The notes: generated by a model from the sequence alone, not told the origin. Numbered from the stretch's first letter, positions 16,578 through 26,368 are shown. The stretch is 41,578 nucleotides of DNA from a bacterium (GCA_030669415.1 DAOVDS010000003.1:1-41578); one strand, 5' to 3'. Numbers and translations: made by a program.

Positions 16578-17576
16578 ATGCCGGAGCTGCGCAAAGACCC
16601 CATTATCCGCAGGTGGGTCATTATTGCAAGAGAGCGGGCTAAGAGGCCCTCGGATTTCAGGCACAAGGGTACGCAGGAAGATGACGCCTTCTGCCCGTTC
16701 TGCGAGGGGAACGAGGACAAGACCCCGCCGGAGATACTTGCCTACCGCAGGGCCGGGACACAGCCCAACAAGCCGGGCTGGCGTGTCAGGGTCATAGCCA
16801 ACAAGTTCCCCGCGCTGCGAATCGAAGGTGACCTCACCAAGCGCGGGATAGGGATGTACGATGAGATGAACGGCATTGGCGCGCACGAGGTGTTTATCGA
16901 GACGCCCGTCCACCACCGCTCCTCCTCGGCCCTCGAGGCGAGCGAGCTCGAGGAAGTCATCTGGGCCTACCGCGACAGGATGGTTGACCTCAAGAAGGAC
17001 AGGCGCCTCATCTACGGGCTCATATTCAAGAACGTGGGGCGCGAGGCGGGGGCGTCGCTTACACACACCCACTCGCAGCTTATCGCCACTCCCTTTGTGC
17101 CCATCAGAATCTCGGAGGAAATCCGCGGCTCCAAAGATTATTACTCCTACCGCGGACGATGCATCTTCTGCGACATGGTCAGAGAAGAGCTTTCTTTCAA
17201 GGAGAGAATTGTAGCCGAGACTGCCGAGTTCCTCGCGTTTGGCCCGTTCGCATCGAGGTTTCCGTTCGAGACGTGGGTCGTGCCGAAGAAGCACTTCTCG
17301 CACTTCGAGAACTCGCCCAAGCAGGTCATAGAGGACTTCGCCCTGATTCTCAAAAAGACAATTACCAGGCTGGAGATTGCACTCGAACAGGCCCCGTACA
17401 ACTATCTCATCCATTCCTCGCCGTTCGACTGCGACTTCCTGAAAGAGTACCACTGGCATCTCGAGATAATACCGCGCCTCACGAAAATGGCTGGCTTCGA
17501 ATGGGGAACAGGCTGCTACATAAACCCCATTTCGCCCGAAGATGCATCCAAGTATCTGCGTGAGATAGAATGTTAG
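16578..17576 (+). CDS. galT: Galactose-1-phosphate uridylyltransferase family protein
   Basis: GalT moves UMP between UDP-glucose and galactose 1-phosphate through a uridylyl-histidine intermediate. The 332-residue protein has the zinc-site CPFCEGNE (near residue 40), the N-terminal IANKFPAL block, and the active-site triad region SLTHTHSQL (near residue 163), followed by CIFCDM and a C-terminal HWHLEI. Thr replaces Pro in the usual HPH, so an ADP-glucose-type phosphorylase is a possible alternative, plausible beside glycogen synthase. The length fits GalT. ATG 16578 is preceded by AGGAG. Its end overlaps the longest possible reading of glgA. Confidence 0.88.
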   Translation: MPELRKDPIIRRWVIIARERAKRPSDFRHKGTQEDDAFCPFCEGNEDKTPPEILAYRRAGTQPNKPGWRVRVIANKFPALRIEGDLTKRGIGMYDEMNGIGAHEVFIETPVHHRSSSALEASELEEVIWAYRDRMVDLKKDRRLIYGLIFKNVGREAGASLTHTHSQLIATPFVPIRISEEIRGSKDYYSYRGRCIFCDMVREELSFKERIVAETAEFLAFGPFASRFPFETWVVPKKHFSHFENSPKQVIEDFALILKKTITRLEIALEQAPYNYLIHSSPFDCDFLKEYHWHLEIIPRLTKMAGFEWGTGCYINPISPEDASKYLREIEC

Positions 17577-17609
17577 AAGCTCCGGGCCTGGGCCCCGAGA
17601 CGGACCAAG

Positions 17610-17630
17610 CCCCGGGTTTTACACCCGGGG
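17610..17630. repeat. Short palindromic repeat, TTTTACA-loop type
   Basis: CCCCGGG-TTTTACA-CCCGGGG lies between galT and glgA. A second copy with the same flanks and loop, but with one base pair changed on both arms, lies at 41307-41327. Confidence 0.75.
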
Positions 17631-17647
17631 AAAGAAAGGATAACGCG

Positions 17648-19117
17648 TTGAAAGTAATCCTCGTTTCACCGGAAGTTGTCCCATTCGCCAAGACGGGCGG
17701 CCTCGCCGACGTCGCCGGCGCGCTGCCGCTGGCGCTTTCAAAGCTCGGGCACGCAGTCTCGGTCTTCATGCCCCTGTACCGGCACGTCGTGGATCGCGAG
17801 CTCGCGCTGGAGCCAACCGGCATCGAGCTGTCTTTCCACGTCTATCACCGCGAGCAGAAGGCGACCATCTGGAAGGGTGAATTCCCAGGCACCACCGTGC
17901 CGGCCTACTTCGTTGAGCACGATGGCTTCTTCTATCGCAGAGAGCTCTACGGTGATACCAGAGGCGCTTACCCGGATAATGCCGAACGGTTCGCGTTTTT
18001 CTCGCGCGCCGTGCTCGAGGCGGTTGTCGCGCTGGGGATAGAACCTGATGTTTTCCATTTGAACGACTGGCAGTCGGCGCTTATCGCGGTCTACCTGCGC
18101 AGCATCTTCGCCGGAGGGCCTGTCCTGGGCAAATCGGCAAGCCTGCTTACAATCCACAACCTCGCTTACCAGGGACTTTTCCCCGAGTGGGAGTTCAACT
18201 TCACCGGCCTCGGGTGGGAGCTTTTCAACTGGAAGGAACTCGAGTACCACGGCAAGGTCAACTTCCTCAAGGGCGGCATTGTCTTCGCCGACCTGATAAA
18301 CACTGTCTCGAAGAAATACTCGCAGGAGATACAGACCGCGGAGTTCGGCGCCGGGCTCGAAGCGGTCCTGTCGTCAAGAACGGAAGACCTTTTCGGTATC
18401 CTCAACGGCGTTGATTACCAGAACTGGAACCCGGCCACCGACAAGCTGATACCGGCAGGCTATTCTCCAGAGAGCATCTCCGGCAAGGCCAAATGCAAGG
18501 CCCACCTGCAGGAAATCAACAACCTGCCCCAGAAGCCGGATGTGCCCGTTGTCGGGATTGTCTCGCGCCTCGCAGACCAGAAGGGGTTCGACATTCTTGG
18601 AGAGGCAATGGAAGAGATTATGAAGCTCGACATGCAGCTTGTGGTGCTGGGCACGGGCCAGCAGGAGTACCACGACATGTTCACCAGGATAGGAAAGAAG
18701 TACCCGCAGAAGACTGGCATAAGCCTGAAATACGACAACCAGCTCGCTCACATGATAGAGGCCGGCTCCGACATGTTCCTTATGCCCTCGCGATACGAGC
18801 CCTGCGGGCTAAACCAGATGTACAGCCTCAAGTACGGCACTGTGCCGATTGTCCGTTCCACGGGCGGGCTCGCCGACACCATCACCGACTGCACCAACAA
18901 GACCCTGAAAAAGGGAACGGCCAACGGCTTCTCCTTCAGCGAATACAGCGCCGCCGAACTGGTCAAGGTACTCAAGCGGGCAGTGGACACCTACGCCAAG
19001 AAACCGAAAGTCTTCAAGAAACTGGTCGCAAAAGGCATGGCCCAGGATTTCTCATGGGATAGAAGCGCCCGCGAGTATGTCAACCTCTACGAAAAGGCGA
19101 TAGCCAAACACCACTAA
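17648..19117 (+). CDS. glgA: Glycogen synthase (ADP-glucose type, GT5)
   Basis: GlgA extends alpha-1,4-glucan chains from ADP-glucose. The 489-residue protein begins with the typical VILVSPEVVPFAKTGGLADV block, with KTGG as the donor site. It also has HLNDWQSALI, YQGLFP, NGVDYQNWNP, GIVSRLADQKGFDIL and the C-terminal donor loop SRYEPCGLNQMYSLKYGT. TTG 17648 is chosen because AAAGGA precedes it and the family start aligns there. An in-frame ATG at 17570 would add residues encoded by the palindromic repeat. With two GH57 enzymes and galT it forms a storage-glucan locus. Confidence 0.94.
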   Translation: MKVILVSPEVVPFAKTGGLADVAGALPLALSKLGHAVSVFMPLYRHVVDRELALEPTGIELSFHVYHREQKATIWKGEFPGTTVPAYFVEHDGFFYRRELYGDTRGAYPDNAERFAFFSRAVLEAVVALGIEPDVFHLNDWQSALIAVYLRSIFAGGPVLGKSASLLTIHNLAYQGLFPEWEFNFTGLGWELFNWKELEYHGKVNFLKGGIVFADLINTVSKKYSQEIQTAEFGAGLEAVLSSRTEDLFGILNGVDYQNWNPATDKLIPAGYSPESISGKAKCKAHLQEINNLPQKPDVPVVGIVSRLADQKGFDILGEAMEEIMKLDMQLVVLGTGQQEYHDMFTRIGKKYPQKTGISLKYDNQLAHMIEAGSDMFLMPSRYEPCGLNQMYSLKYGTVPIVRSTGGLADTITDCTNKTLKKGTANGFSFSEYSAAELVKVLKRAVDTYAKKPKVFKKLVAKGMAQDFSWDRSAREYVNLYEKAIAKHH

Positions 19118-19124
19118 AAACCTA

Positions 19125-19138
19125 CGGACTTCAGTCCG
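19125..19138. repeat. Short palindromic repeat after glgA
   Basis: CGGACT-TC-AGTCCG is followed by CGGATAT. The same arrangement (stem with TTCAG centre, then CGGAT) occurs at 25864 and 26138. It sits at the border of the restriction-modification cassette. Confidence 0.6.
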
Positions 19139-19148
19139 CGGATATGGG

Positions 19149-19964
19149 TCAATAACCGAGAGCTAATTGGTCTATCATATCTGGTCCTTTTTCCCGGCCA
19201 ACTTGCTGGTAGATTCCAAGGATATTCTCGTAGGTTCCCGGCCCACCCACTATGTCCCAGAATTCTTTACCAATTAGAACCTCGTTAACCATGTCCATGT
19301 AGTTTACGGCAAAACTGTGTTTGTATTCCTCTTTTCTGAGACCATAAGGGTTGTAGGCCGTAGCGTAAAAAGCCCGCGATTTGGGGTACGTACTGTGAGT
19401 CATAGCTTGAATCTGAAGTAATCTTGAGGTGGCTTCCAAACATTGTCCCTTGTTCGGTTTTGGGCTTTTGATTTCGAAGAATAATTGAGTGCCATCTTTC
19501 TTTTCAATATATAGGTCGGCTATGCAGACTCGCTCGACTCCAATGCCACTCTTGCTCAAACCCACGATTTCCTTAACATAGTCGGAGTAATCTACCTTCA
19601 TTCCGCCACTGCCGACTTCAGCTATAATTTCTTCTATCCGTTTTACTGCATCTTTTGTGATTGCGCCACAAATTCTGTGCCCTCGTTCCGCTCTTTTGTG
19701 AATGGACTGACCAACAAGTCGAGCGCATTCCTCAAAAGTAGTACCAAGTTTAGTAGAAAAGGACCTCTCGAATTCAGTTACAAGTAGCAGGCCATGCGGT
19801 AAAATCGACTCGTGAAATGGCTTCAAGTCACCCCGCTTCGATGAATTGCGAACAGGACGAAGTTGCTTCGGTTCGAAACCTTGGTCTTTGTGTTCATCAA
19901 TCATACCTTGAATAAAACCTTCGAGGTATCCTTTAATCTGGTTTCTTACACTTCTTTTAATCAT
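19149..19964 (-). CDS. TdeIII-like type II restriction endonuclease
   Basis: The 271-residue protein resembles the TdeIII restriction endonuclease family. A PD-(D/E)xK nuclease core is visible at IADLYIEKKDGTQLFFEIKS (about residues 148-167), with Asp, then Glu-x-Lys in FEIKSPKPNKGQ. It should cleave double-stranded DNA at the site protected by the adjacent methylase. TdeIII itself is, as I recall, specific for GGNCC; specificity here is inference. The start overlaps the methylase stop by 8 nt, so translation is coupled. It is clearly more AT-rich than the flanking glucan genes. Confidence 0.82.
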   Translation of the reverse strand: MIKRSVRNQIKGYLEGFIQGMIDEHKDQGFEPKQLRPVRNSSKRGDLKPFHESILPHGLLLVTEFERSFSTKLGTTFEECARLVGQSIHKRAERGHRICGAITKDAVKRIEEIIAEVGSGGMKVDYSDYVKEIVGLSKSGIGVERVCIADLYIEKKDGTQLFFEIKSPKPNKGQCLEATSRLLQIQAMTHSTYPKSRAFYATAYNPYGLRKEEYKHSFAVNYMDMVNEVLIGKEFWDIVGGPGTYENILGIYQQVGREKGPDMIDQLALGY

Positions 19965-21216
19965 TTTTCTGCCAAATCAAGATGCTTTCGTAGAATGCAT
20001 TCTCCCTGCGTCCTGTACGCCGATTTACGTGACGATCGACTCGGCCGATTGTCCTAAATCCCAAAGGGCGAGGATCATATAGACCATCTTTATCATTCAC
20101 GACAATTATCATAAGTGCATCCTTCCTCATATGGTCTCTCGTATGAGCTATAACGTCGTTGATTCCCTTTATGTATTCTTTTCTTGCGCGGAGTGATCGT
20201 CCATTGTTTGCAGAACCGATCTCTTTTGCATCGTTCTTTTGAAGTCCAAGGAGTTCGTAGGAGTATCTGTGCTGTTCATGGTAGTCAATGAGGCCTACGT
20301 AAGGCGGAGAGGTGAACACCATATCAATATCCTTTGGTAGCTTTCCTTCTCTTGAATCGGCATGATTAACCAATACACTCGCTTCAGTTCTAATTCTGGA
20401 GAATCGCTTCACTCGCGCAAGTGTGTCAATTGTGTAACGACGCAGAAACTTGTACGCTTCATTCACCGGCTGGCATGTTCTTCTATGTTTGTGACAATGG
20501 TAAGAGGTTCTTTGTGGTTTCTTAGGGAAATCAAGATCGTAGTGTTTTACCAATCTTGCTGAACGTGCGGCACGCGACAGAACGATTCTGAGGATGTCCT
20601 GGTATGTGTATTCTTTAATAAAGTGGAGATAACACAAAAGATCCTTTTGAGCTGTCTCCGAGAACCAAGTTTTGATGTATTCATTATCAGTTTCGAAAAC
20701 ATCATTCGCCTTGCCATTTAGTTTTTGGAGCTGTTTCTTGAAAAGGACAAGCTGGTTGTTTCCATCCCTGGGACATTCTTGACAAGACAGATGTGCCCTG
20801 TGTTCCTGTAATTTCGACAGGATGTCGTTAAGCTCCTCCTGTAGCAATTCCAAATCATACTTTGCCGTTTTCACTCTTGAGAGTAAGACATTAAAGGCTG
20901 AAATATCAGTTCCGATAGAGTCAATACCCAAGACATTTGCCTCGACGAGGGTTGTCCCGGAGCCGCAGAAAGGGTCATAGACCAATTTGGGTGTAAACTT
21001 TCTCAAGAAAATTTCCACAAGCTGAGGAATGAATTTGCCAAGATAAGGGTGGAGTCTATGAACATGCTTGGTTCTCTTTCTTTCGGGCAGGTCTCGCTCT
21101 GTCCAATTTAGATTCATGTCCTCAAGTCTAGTTTCCGGTGTGACACTCGCGAAGTCTGTCAAGGGCATTTGCTTCTGCTTTTCTGCAATCTTTTTAGCAT
21201 GAACGTTGTCGTACAT
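19957..21216 (-). CDS. Site-specific DNA methyltransferase (N4-cytosine type) of the R-M cassette
   Basis: The protein (419 residues) contains LVYDPFCGSGTTLVEA, the S-adenosylmethionine FxGxG motif (about residues 85-100), followed by the catalytic motif DMVFTSPPYVGLIDY (about 290-304). TSPPY is typical of N4-cytosine methylases. The order, SAM motif first, is unlike the beta class. It protects host DNA against the endonuclease encoded 8 nt overlapping downstream. ATG at 21216 is chosen because the open frame further upstream runs antisense through the GH57 gene and reads as low-complexity residues. Low GC and foreign context indicate horizontal gain. Confidence 0.85.
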   Translation of the reverse strand: MYDNVHAKKIAEKQKQMPLTDFASVTPETRLEDMNLNWTERDLPERKRTKHVHRLHPYLGKFIPQLVEIFLRKFTPKLVYDPFCGSGTTLVEANVLGIDSIGTDISAFNVLLSRVKTAKYDLELLQEELNDILSKLQEHRAHLSCQECPRDGNNQLVLFKKQLQKLNGKANDVFETDNEYIKTWFSETAQKDLLCYLHFIKEYTYQDILRIVLSRAARSARLVKHYDLDFPKKPQRTSYHCHKHRRTCQPVNEAYKFLRRYTIDTLARVKRFSRIRTEASVLVNHADSREGKLPKDIDMVFTSPPYVGLIDYHEQHRYSYELLGLQKNDAKEIGSANNGRSLRARKEYIKGINDVIAHTRDHMRKDALMIIVVNDKDGLYDPRPLGFRTIGRVDRHVNRRTGRRENAFYESILIWQKND

Positions 21217-21486
21217 GGTCTTTACGCCTGCAATTTGCTTGAGACCAACTAAACTGTACACCAGTCTAACATGCAAAGAAAGCTTTTTCAACCTGCATTT
21301 CTCGGAAGAACCTATGAATCGTGATTCCGTTAGAAAGCTGTTCGAACATACCTTGATTTGAAGTGATAATAGTTGAATGGATCTTCTGCCACAGTGTTGA
21401 TTTGCTCGTTTTGATGTTGAACCCGAAAACGCGACAGGTAGAATAGTATCTAAGCAGTTCTTCACTAACTGCACTGAGGAAGAACA
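21217..21486. other. AT-rich spacer between the methylase and the second GH57 gene
   Basis: The 270 bp should carry the divergent promoters of the methylase (minus) and the GH57 gene (plus). A minus-strand open frame of 82 codons (21266-21514) spans most of it but overlaps the GH57 start and matches nothing I know. It shares the low GC of the R-M genes, so it is probably part of the acquired segment. Confidence 0.4.
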
Positions 21487-23604
21487 ATGGACTCTGGAAA
21501 AATATACTTCGCAATTGGGATACACAATCATCAGCCTGTAGGCAACTTCGACGGCGTGTTTGAAGATGCGTACAAGAGAGCCTACCTGCCGTTTCTCAAG
21601 ATGATGGAGAACTACCCGGGCATCAAGTTCGCACTGCACAACTCCGGCTGCCTGCACGAATGGATACAGGAACATCACCCGGAATACGTTGACAGGCTGC
21701 GTACCATGGTGGAACGCGGGCAGGTCGAGATTCTCGGCGGCGGCTTCTACGAGCCTATCCTTACAATCCTGCCGGAGACTGACAGGGTCGGCCAGGTCTC
21801 CAGCTACGCCGAGTTCCTCAAGGACACGTTTGGGCAGCGGCCGCAGGGCGCGTGGCTCGCCGAGCGTGTCTGGGAGCAGTTCCTCGCCTCCTCACTGGCC
21901 GAAGCGGGTGTGCGCTACACCATGCTCGACGACAACCACTTCAAGAACGCCGGGCTCATTGGTCAGGAGCTTCTCGGCTACTACACCACCGAGCACGAAG
22001 GCAGCACCCTGAGCGTGTTTCCCATAAGCGAGCGGCTGCGATACCTAATCCCCTTCCGTCAGGTTGAGGAGGTGATTGAGCACCTTCGCTCGCTTGCCGA
22101 GGACGGCACAGAGCGCCTCATCGTCTACGCCGACGACGGCGAGAAGTTCGGCACCTGGCCCGGCACGCACAAACACGTCTACACCGATGGCTGGCTGGAA
22201 CGGTTTCTCGACGCGCTGGCTGAGAATTCCTCGTGGATTGAGATTATCCACTTCAGCGAAGCGCTTCAGAAGCTCACACCCGCCGGACGGATATACCTGC
22301 CTGACACATCGTACCGCGAAATGGGGGAGTGGGTACTCGAAACGCCGGCCCGTGAGCGCTACGAGCAGCTTGTGGACCTGCTCAAAGACCGCGGCGTCTT
22401 CGACCTGGTCTCTTTCTGCATCCGCGGCGGCTCCTGGCGCAATTACCGCGTGAAATACCCGGAAGCCGCGCGCATGTATGCGAAGATGCTCGAAGTCTCG
22501 CGGCTCGTGAACGCCAGCCGCTCGAAAAAACGCGCCGAGGCGCTGCGCGAACTCTACCGCGGGCAGTGCAACTGCGCCTACTGGCACGGGGTCTTTGGCG
22601 GCATCTACCTGCCGCACCTGCGCACCGCTGTCTACGAAAAGCTCCTTGCAGCCGAGAACCTCGTAAACCGCGCCGGGAAGGCGAAGGTAACTGAAGCGGA
22701 CTTCGACGGCGACGGCTCGCCGGAAGTGAAGCTGTCTAACGGGTCGCTCAACCTCTATCTCAAGCCTTCCGCCGGCGGGCACCTCTACGAGCTTGACTTC
22801 CGGCCCGCCGGGTTCAACCTGCTGAACACCATGGCCCGCCGGGAGGAATACTATCACCGCGAAGTCGGGCAAGAGCAGCACAGCCCGCCGCCGGACGCAG
22901 AGGTCCCTTCAATCCACGAGCTCGGGGCCGATTCGTCCAGCCTGGCCCCACTGCTGAAGTATGACCGCTACAGCAGGGTCTCGCTCCTTGACCATTTCCT
23001 CGCGCCAGGCTATACTCCGGCGACCATCGCAGACTGCGAGTACCGCGAGCTTTCCGGTACAGCCAAGTCGCACCGTGACTTCACCATCGATGAACAGGCA
23101 GGCTCTCTCACAATGCATTCGCGCGAAATCGTCTTCACCCCCGGGGGCGACCGGGTCCTCTCGCTCGCCAAGACTGTCTCGCTCTCAAAAGACCCCGGCA
23201 GCTTTACCGTCACATACTCCTTCCGGAACGCCAGCCCCGCCGCCATCAAGGCCGAATTCGCGGTCGAGTTCAACTTCGCCATGCTCTCCGAGCGCGACCC
23301 CGCGAAATGGTACTTCACAGGAGCCGGCGACAACTCAAAGAAGCAGGGCGGGCTCGGCAGAACCGCAGACCTCGGCGCACACTCGGTCTTCGGCATCCGC
23401 GACGAGCGCCTCCGTCTGCAGATTCGCGTGCACGCTGAGCCAGCGGCTCGCGTGCTGGTTCACCCCGTTTACTCCGTGAACCACTCGGAAAGCGGCTTCG
23501 AGAAGGTGTTTCAGTGCTGCGGGGTATACGTGATATGGGCCCTGGAACTGGAGCCCGGCAGCACAGTCATGTATTCGCTGGATAACTGCATTGACAGACT
23601 CTGA
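21487..23604 (+). CDS. GH57 4-alpha-glucanotransferase/alpha-amylase
   Basis: The 705-residue protein matches the GH57 4-alpha-glucanotransferase type. IGIHNHQPVGNFD opens the barrel, the nucleophile lies in GAWLAERVWE (Glu about residue 124) and the acid/base in IVYADDGEKFG (Asp about residue 217). A helical segment follows, and the C-terminal beta domains (from about residue 400) correspond to those in the Thermococcus enzyme. It should remodel malto-oligosaccharides or glycogen in the cytoplasm. ATG 21487 is preceded by GAGGAAG. It is separated from glgA only by the restriction-modification insertion. Its stop lies inside the histidine kinase start. Confidence 0.92.
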   Translation: MDSGKIYFAIGIHNHQPVGNFDGVFEDAYKRAYLPFLKMMENYPGIKFALHNSGCLHEWIQEHHPEYVDRLRTMVERGQVEILGGGFYEPILTILPETDRVGQVSSYAEFLKDTFGQRPQGAWLAERVWEQFLASSLAEAGVRYTMLDDNHFKNAGLIGQELLGYYTTEHEGSTLSVFPISERLRYLIPFRQVEEVIEHLRSLAEDGTERLIVYADDGEKFGTWPGTHKHVYTDGWLERFLDALAENSSWIEIIHFSEALQKLTPAGRIYLPDTSYREMGEWVLETPARERYEQLVDLLKDRGVFDLVSFCIRGGSWRNYRVKYPEAARMYAKMLEVSRLVNASRSKKRAEALRELYRGQCNCAYWHGVFGGIYLPHLRTAVYEKLLAAENLVNRAGKAKVTEADFDGDGSPEVKLSNGSLNLYLKPSAGGHLYELDFRPAGFNLLNTMARREEYYHREVGQEQHSPPPDAEVPSIHELGADSSSLAPLLKYDRYSRVSLLDHFLAPGYTPATIADCEYRELSGTAKSHRDFTIDEQAGSLTMHSREIVFTPGGDRVLSLAKTVSLSKDPGSFTVTYSFRNASPAAIKAEFAVEFNFAMLSERDPAKWYFTGAGDNSKKQGGLGRTADLGAHSVFGIRDERLRLQIRVHAEPAARVLVHPVYSVNHSESGFEKVFQCCGVYVIWALELEPGSTVMYSLDNCIDRL

Positions 23605-25828
23605 AGGCAGAATAGTCCTCGCGCTCACCGAGCCGCAGGAAGCTGACTCGCTCGCAGGCAAGCTGCGCACCGAAGGCTATGATGTGCAGACAGTGCACGA
23701 CGGACGCACCCTCGTCAACCTTGTGGCTGGCGGGAAGGTTGACCTTGCACTGGTAGACACGCACCTGCCCGACATGTCCGGCTACGACGTGTGCCGCAAG
23801 GTGCGACAGGTAACCACCCGCGGCTACATCCCCGTGATTATGCTTCGCCACCAGGGCGATGCCCAGGTGGACAATGCGCTCGAATGTTTCAAGGCAGGCG
23901 CCGATGACTGCCTACTGAAACCTTACTCCAGCCTCGAACTGCTCGCCCGCGTCTCCAGGTTCCTGCACTCCTACGCCCAAGAAGCCATGCTGCGCGAAGA
24001 GCAGTCCCTTCTCAAGCATCGAGTAGAAACACAGTATTACGAGATACGCAGGCTGCGTGACCTGAACCTCGAAATCGTCTCCGCCATTCCCTCTCTTATC
24101 GTTGTCCTCGACAGCGACCAGAAAGTGCTCTACGCCAACCCGAGCTTCTACGAGAAACTGGACTTCGACGAGCCGGCTGTCCGCGACACCCACTTCGCCG
24201 ACCTGCTCGCCGACCGGCTCACCCGCAAGGACGAGCTGCTCGCCGAAATACGCCGCGTGGCGCAGGAAGGCGCCACCGGCATCCTGCGCGGCGTCTATTA
24301 CGACACCGGCCCGGGCAGGAGAAACCTCTTCTTCGACATTTCCGTAAGCCCCCTCGCCAGCGAGGGCGACGAGGAAATCCTCCTCGTCCTCGACGATGTG
24401 ACCGAAACGGCCCTCAGGCGGGATGTCGTCGCCATGCTACGAAACATCGCGCTTTCAATACAGGGCACCCTCGACCTTGACAGGATCCTCTTCACCATCC
24501 TGACCTGCACGACCGCGGGTATGGCCATCGGCTTCTCCCGCGCCTTCCTCTTTCTGATAAACGAGGAGCGCCAGAGTCTCGACGGCGAGATGGCTGTCGG
24601 CCCCACCAGCCTGCAGGATGCCATCCGCGTCTGGAGTGACCTCTCCAAGGAACAGCGCAGCCTCGACGACCTGCTCTCCGCATACGACCGTATCGCCGAT
24701 GGCGAGAAAATGCCCCTGCGCGAATTCATCCAGGCCGTGCGATACCCCCTGCGCGACTCGCGCGAAGTGCCCGTCCTCGCGGTAAGGGCGCGAAGGACCT
24801 TCCACGTGGAAAGCGCCGCCACAGACCCGCAGGTAAGCGATGTCTTCCTCGACACATTCAAGTGCGACTCCTTCGTGGTTGTTCCCATGATTGCCCGCAA
24901 CCGCGTCGTCGGCGCCGTGCTCGCCGATAACGCCTACAGCGGCCGGGCAATAACCACCGGCCAGATTGAGCTCCTCGAAGCCTTCGTCGGACAGGCCGCC
25001 ATGGCTGTGGACAGCGCCGAGTCTTACCGCAACCTGCAGGACAAGGTGGAGAAACTCGCCAAAGCCTACGAAGACCTGCGCACCGCAAGAGAAAGGGCAA
25101 TACGCGCCGAGCAGCTCGCCACGATAGGTGACATGGCCGCCCGCGTCGCACACGAAATACGAAACCCCCTCGTCACAATAGGCGGCTTCGCACGCGCAAT
25201 CAACCGCTCACCCGACAGGACATCCCGCGTGAAAAGCAACTCGTGGATTATCGTGCAGGAGGTCGAGCGCCTCGAGCGCATACTCTCCAACATCATGAAC
25301 TTCGCCAAGCCCCCCAGCCCGCTGTTCGAAAAGCACAATATCAATCGCATAGTTGACGACACCCTGCTCATGCTCCACGACGAGACAGAAAAGCACGGCA
25401 TCGACACTGAAAAGCACCTCGACGAGTCCATACCCCTTGTAATGATTGATGCCCAGCAGGTTAAGCAGGTTCTCTTCAACCTCATGCAGAACGCCATCTC
25501 CGCACTCGAAGGCGAAGGAGCCCTTGTTGTCTCCACCAGGAATGAGGGTCGTTATTTCGAGGTGCATATTTCCGACACCGGGCGCGGCATCCCCGAAGAG
25601 CTCAAGGAGAAGATATTCACGCCCTTCTTTACCACCAAGTCCGCCGGCACAGGCCTGGGCCTGCCCATTGTCAAGAAAATCGTTGACGACCACGAAGGCA
25701 CAATCACCTTCCACTCCATAGTCGGTGAAGGCACCACCTTCGTCCTGCGTTTCCCCATCTCGCCCATGCCCCGAAGACCCGAGCCCAGACTCCCGGAACT
25801 GCGCCCGGATGAGCAATCCGACCGCTGA
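23591..25828 (+). CDS. Hybrid sensor: receiver-PAS-GAF-histidine kinase
   Basis: The 745-residue cytoplasmic protein starts with a receiver domain (1-125, phosphoacceptor D56 in [10 protein letters not shown], Lys in LLKPYSS). A PAS domain (about 155-270), a GAF domain (about 290-480) and a kinase core follow. H521 in RVAHEIRNP is the phosphorylated histidine; [17 protein letters not shown] and GTGLGLPIV are the ATP-binding boxes. An input receiver at the N-terminus suggests it relays a signal from another kinase. No membrane segment or cognate regulator is seen. TTG 23591 overlaps the GH57 end by 14 nt, suggesting co-expression with the glucan genes. The proline-rich C-terminus is unremarkable. 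Confidence 0.9.
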   Translation: MTDSEGRIVLALTEPQEADSLAGKLRTEGYDVQTVHDGRTLVNLVAGGKVDLALVDTHLPDMSGYDVCRKVRQVTTRGYIPVIMLRHQGDAQVDNALECFKAGADDCLLKPYSSLELLARVSRFLHSYAQEAMLREEQSLLKHRVETQYYEIRRLRDLNLEIVSAIPSLIVVLDSDQKVLYANPSFYEKLDFDEPAVRDTHFADLLADRLTRKDELLAEIRRVAQEGATGILRGVYYDTGPGRRNLFFDISVSPLASEGDEEILLVLDDVTETALRRDVVAMLRNIALSIQGTLDLDRILFTILTCTTAGMAIGFSRAFLFLINEERQSLDGEMAVGPTSLQDAIRVWSDLSKEQRSLDDLLSAYDRIADGEKMPLREFIQAVRYPLRDSREVPVLAVRARRTFHVESAATDPQVSDVFLDTFKCDSFVVVPMIARNRVVGAVLADNAYSGRAITTGQIELLEAFVGQAAMAVDSAESYRNLQDKVEKLAKAYEDLRTARERAIRAEQLATIGDMAARVAHEIRNPLVTIGGFARAINRSPDRTSRVKSNSWIIVQEVERLERILSNIMNFAKPPSPLFEKHNINRIVDDTLLMLHDETEKHGIDTEKHLDESIPLVMIDAQQVKQVLFNLMQNAISALEGEGALVVSTRNEGRYFEVHISDTGRGIPEELKEKIFTPFFTTKSAGTGLGLPIVKKIVDDHEGTITFHSIVGEGTTFVLRFPISPMPRRPEPRLPELRPDEQSDR

Positions 25829-25863
25829 ACACCGCCCTAAATGCCCAATGACAAGAAAGCCGA

Positions 25864-25940
25864 GGGCTTCAGCCCGCGGATGGTTTAGCCGGGCCGCCTG
25901 CGGCCCGGAATGCTCCTGCCAGCATGTTGCACGAACATGC
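25864..25940. repeat. String of three hairpins downstream of the kinase gene
   Basis: GGGCT-TC-AGCCC (25864-25875), CCGGGCCGC-CT-GCGGCCCGG (25889-25908) and GCATGTT-GCACG-AACATGC (25922-25940). The first two with their GCGGATGGTTTAG spacer parallel the block at 26138-26184. They may slow transcription, but no T-tract follows. Confidence 0.6.
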
Positions 25941-25994
25941 AATATAATCGGCATGATCGTACCGGGGTGTGCTGTTACGACAGGCGGCAGCGCG

Positions 25995-26282
25995 GCCAGG
26001 GTCATTTAGTTCTCTCAAGTCAGTGTGGTGAACAAACTGGCCACCTCCCTGGCACCTGACTTAAATTCAAAATGTCCCCGTACCCCCGCAACACGCCATA
26101 ACCGGTCAAGCCCCGTCGTTCACGGCGGGGCGTTTATCCGCCGGCTTCAGCCGGCGGATATTTAGCCGGCGGACTTGTCCGCCGTGTATTACACGTCGAG
26201 CAAGCTCGACCGCTAAATGACCCACCTCGAGCCGGGGGCGGGGCTTCGCCACACTAAGTTCAGAGAACTAAATGACCCTGGC
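25995..26282. mobile_element. MITE-like 288-bp element with 34-bp terminal inverted repeats
   Basis: The left end (25995-26028) and the reverse complement of the right end (26249-26282) match at 31 of 34 positions, beginning GCCAGGGTCATTTAG. No open reading frame of note lies inside. The interior holds five consecutive hairpins: 26111-26130, 26138-26157, 26167-26184, 26184-26194 and 26196-26209. A non-autonomous transposable element is the simplest reading. No convincing target duplication is visible. Confidence 0.65.
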
Positions 26283-26298
26283 AGCGTGGTGGCTTGTC

Positions 26299-26327
26299 TT
26301 GACTCTCTTAGGCAAATATCTTAACAT
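26299..26327 (+). promoter_or_regulatory. Sigma70-type promoter of the ICMT-like gene
   Basis: TTGACT (26299-26304), 17-bp spacer, TAACAT (26322-26327), 42 bp before the ATG at 26369. It begins just outside the MITE-like element. Confidence 0.5.
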
Positions 26328-26368
26328 GAAACCTGAACCAGTCTTCGGGGGAGCCGGCCGACACCATC

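Noticed and set aside
21217-21678. N-terminal extension of the DNA methylase to 21678
   Set aside because: It overlaps the GH57 gene antisense and the translated residues do not resemble methylases.
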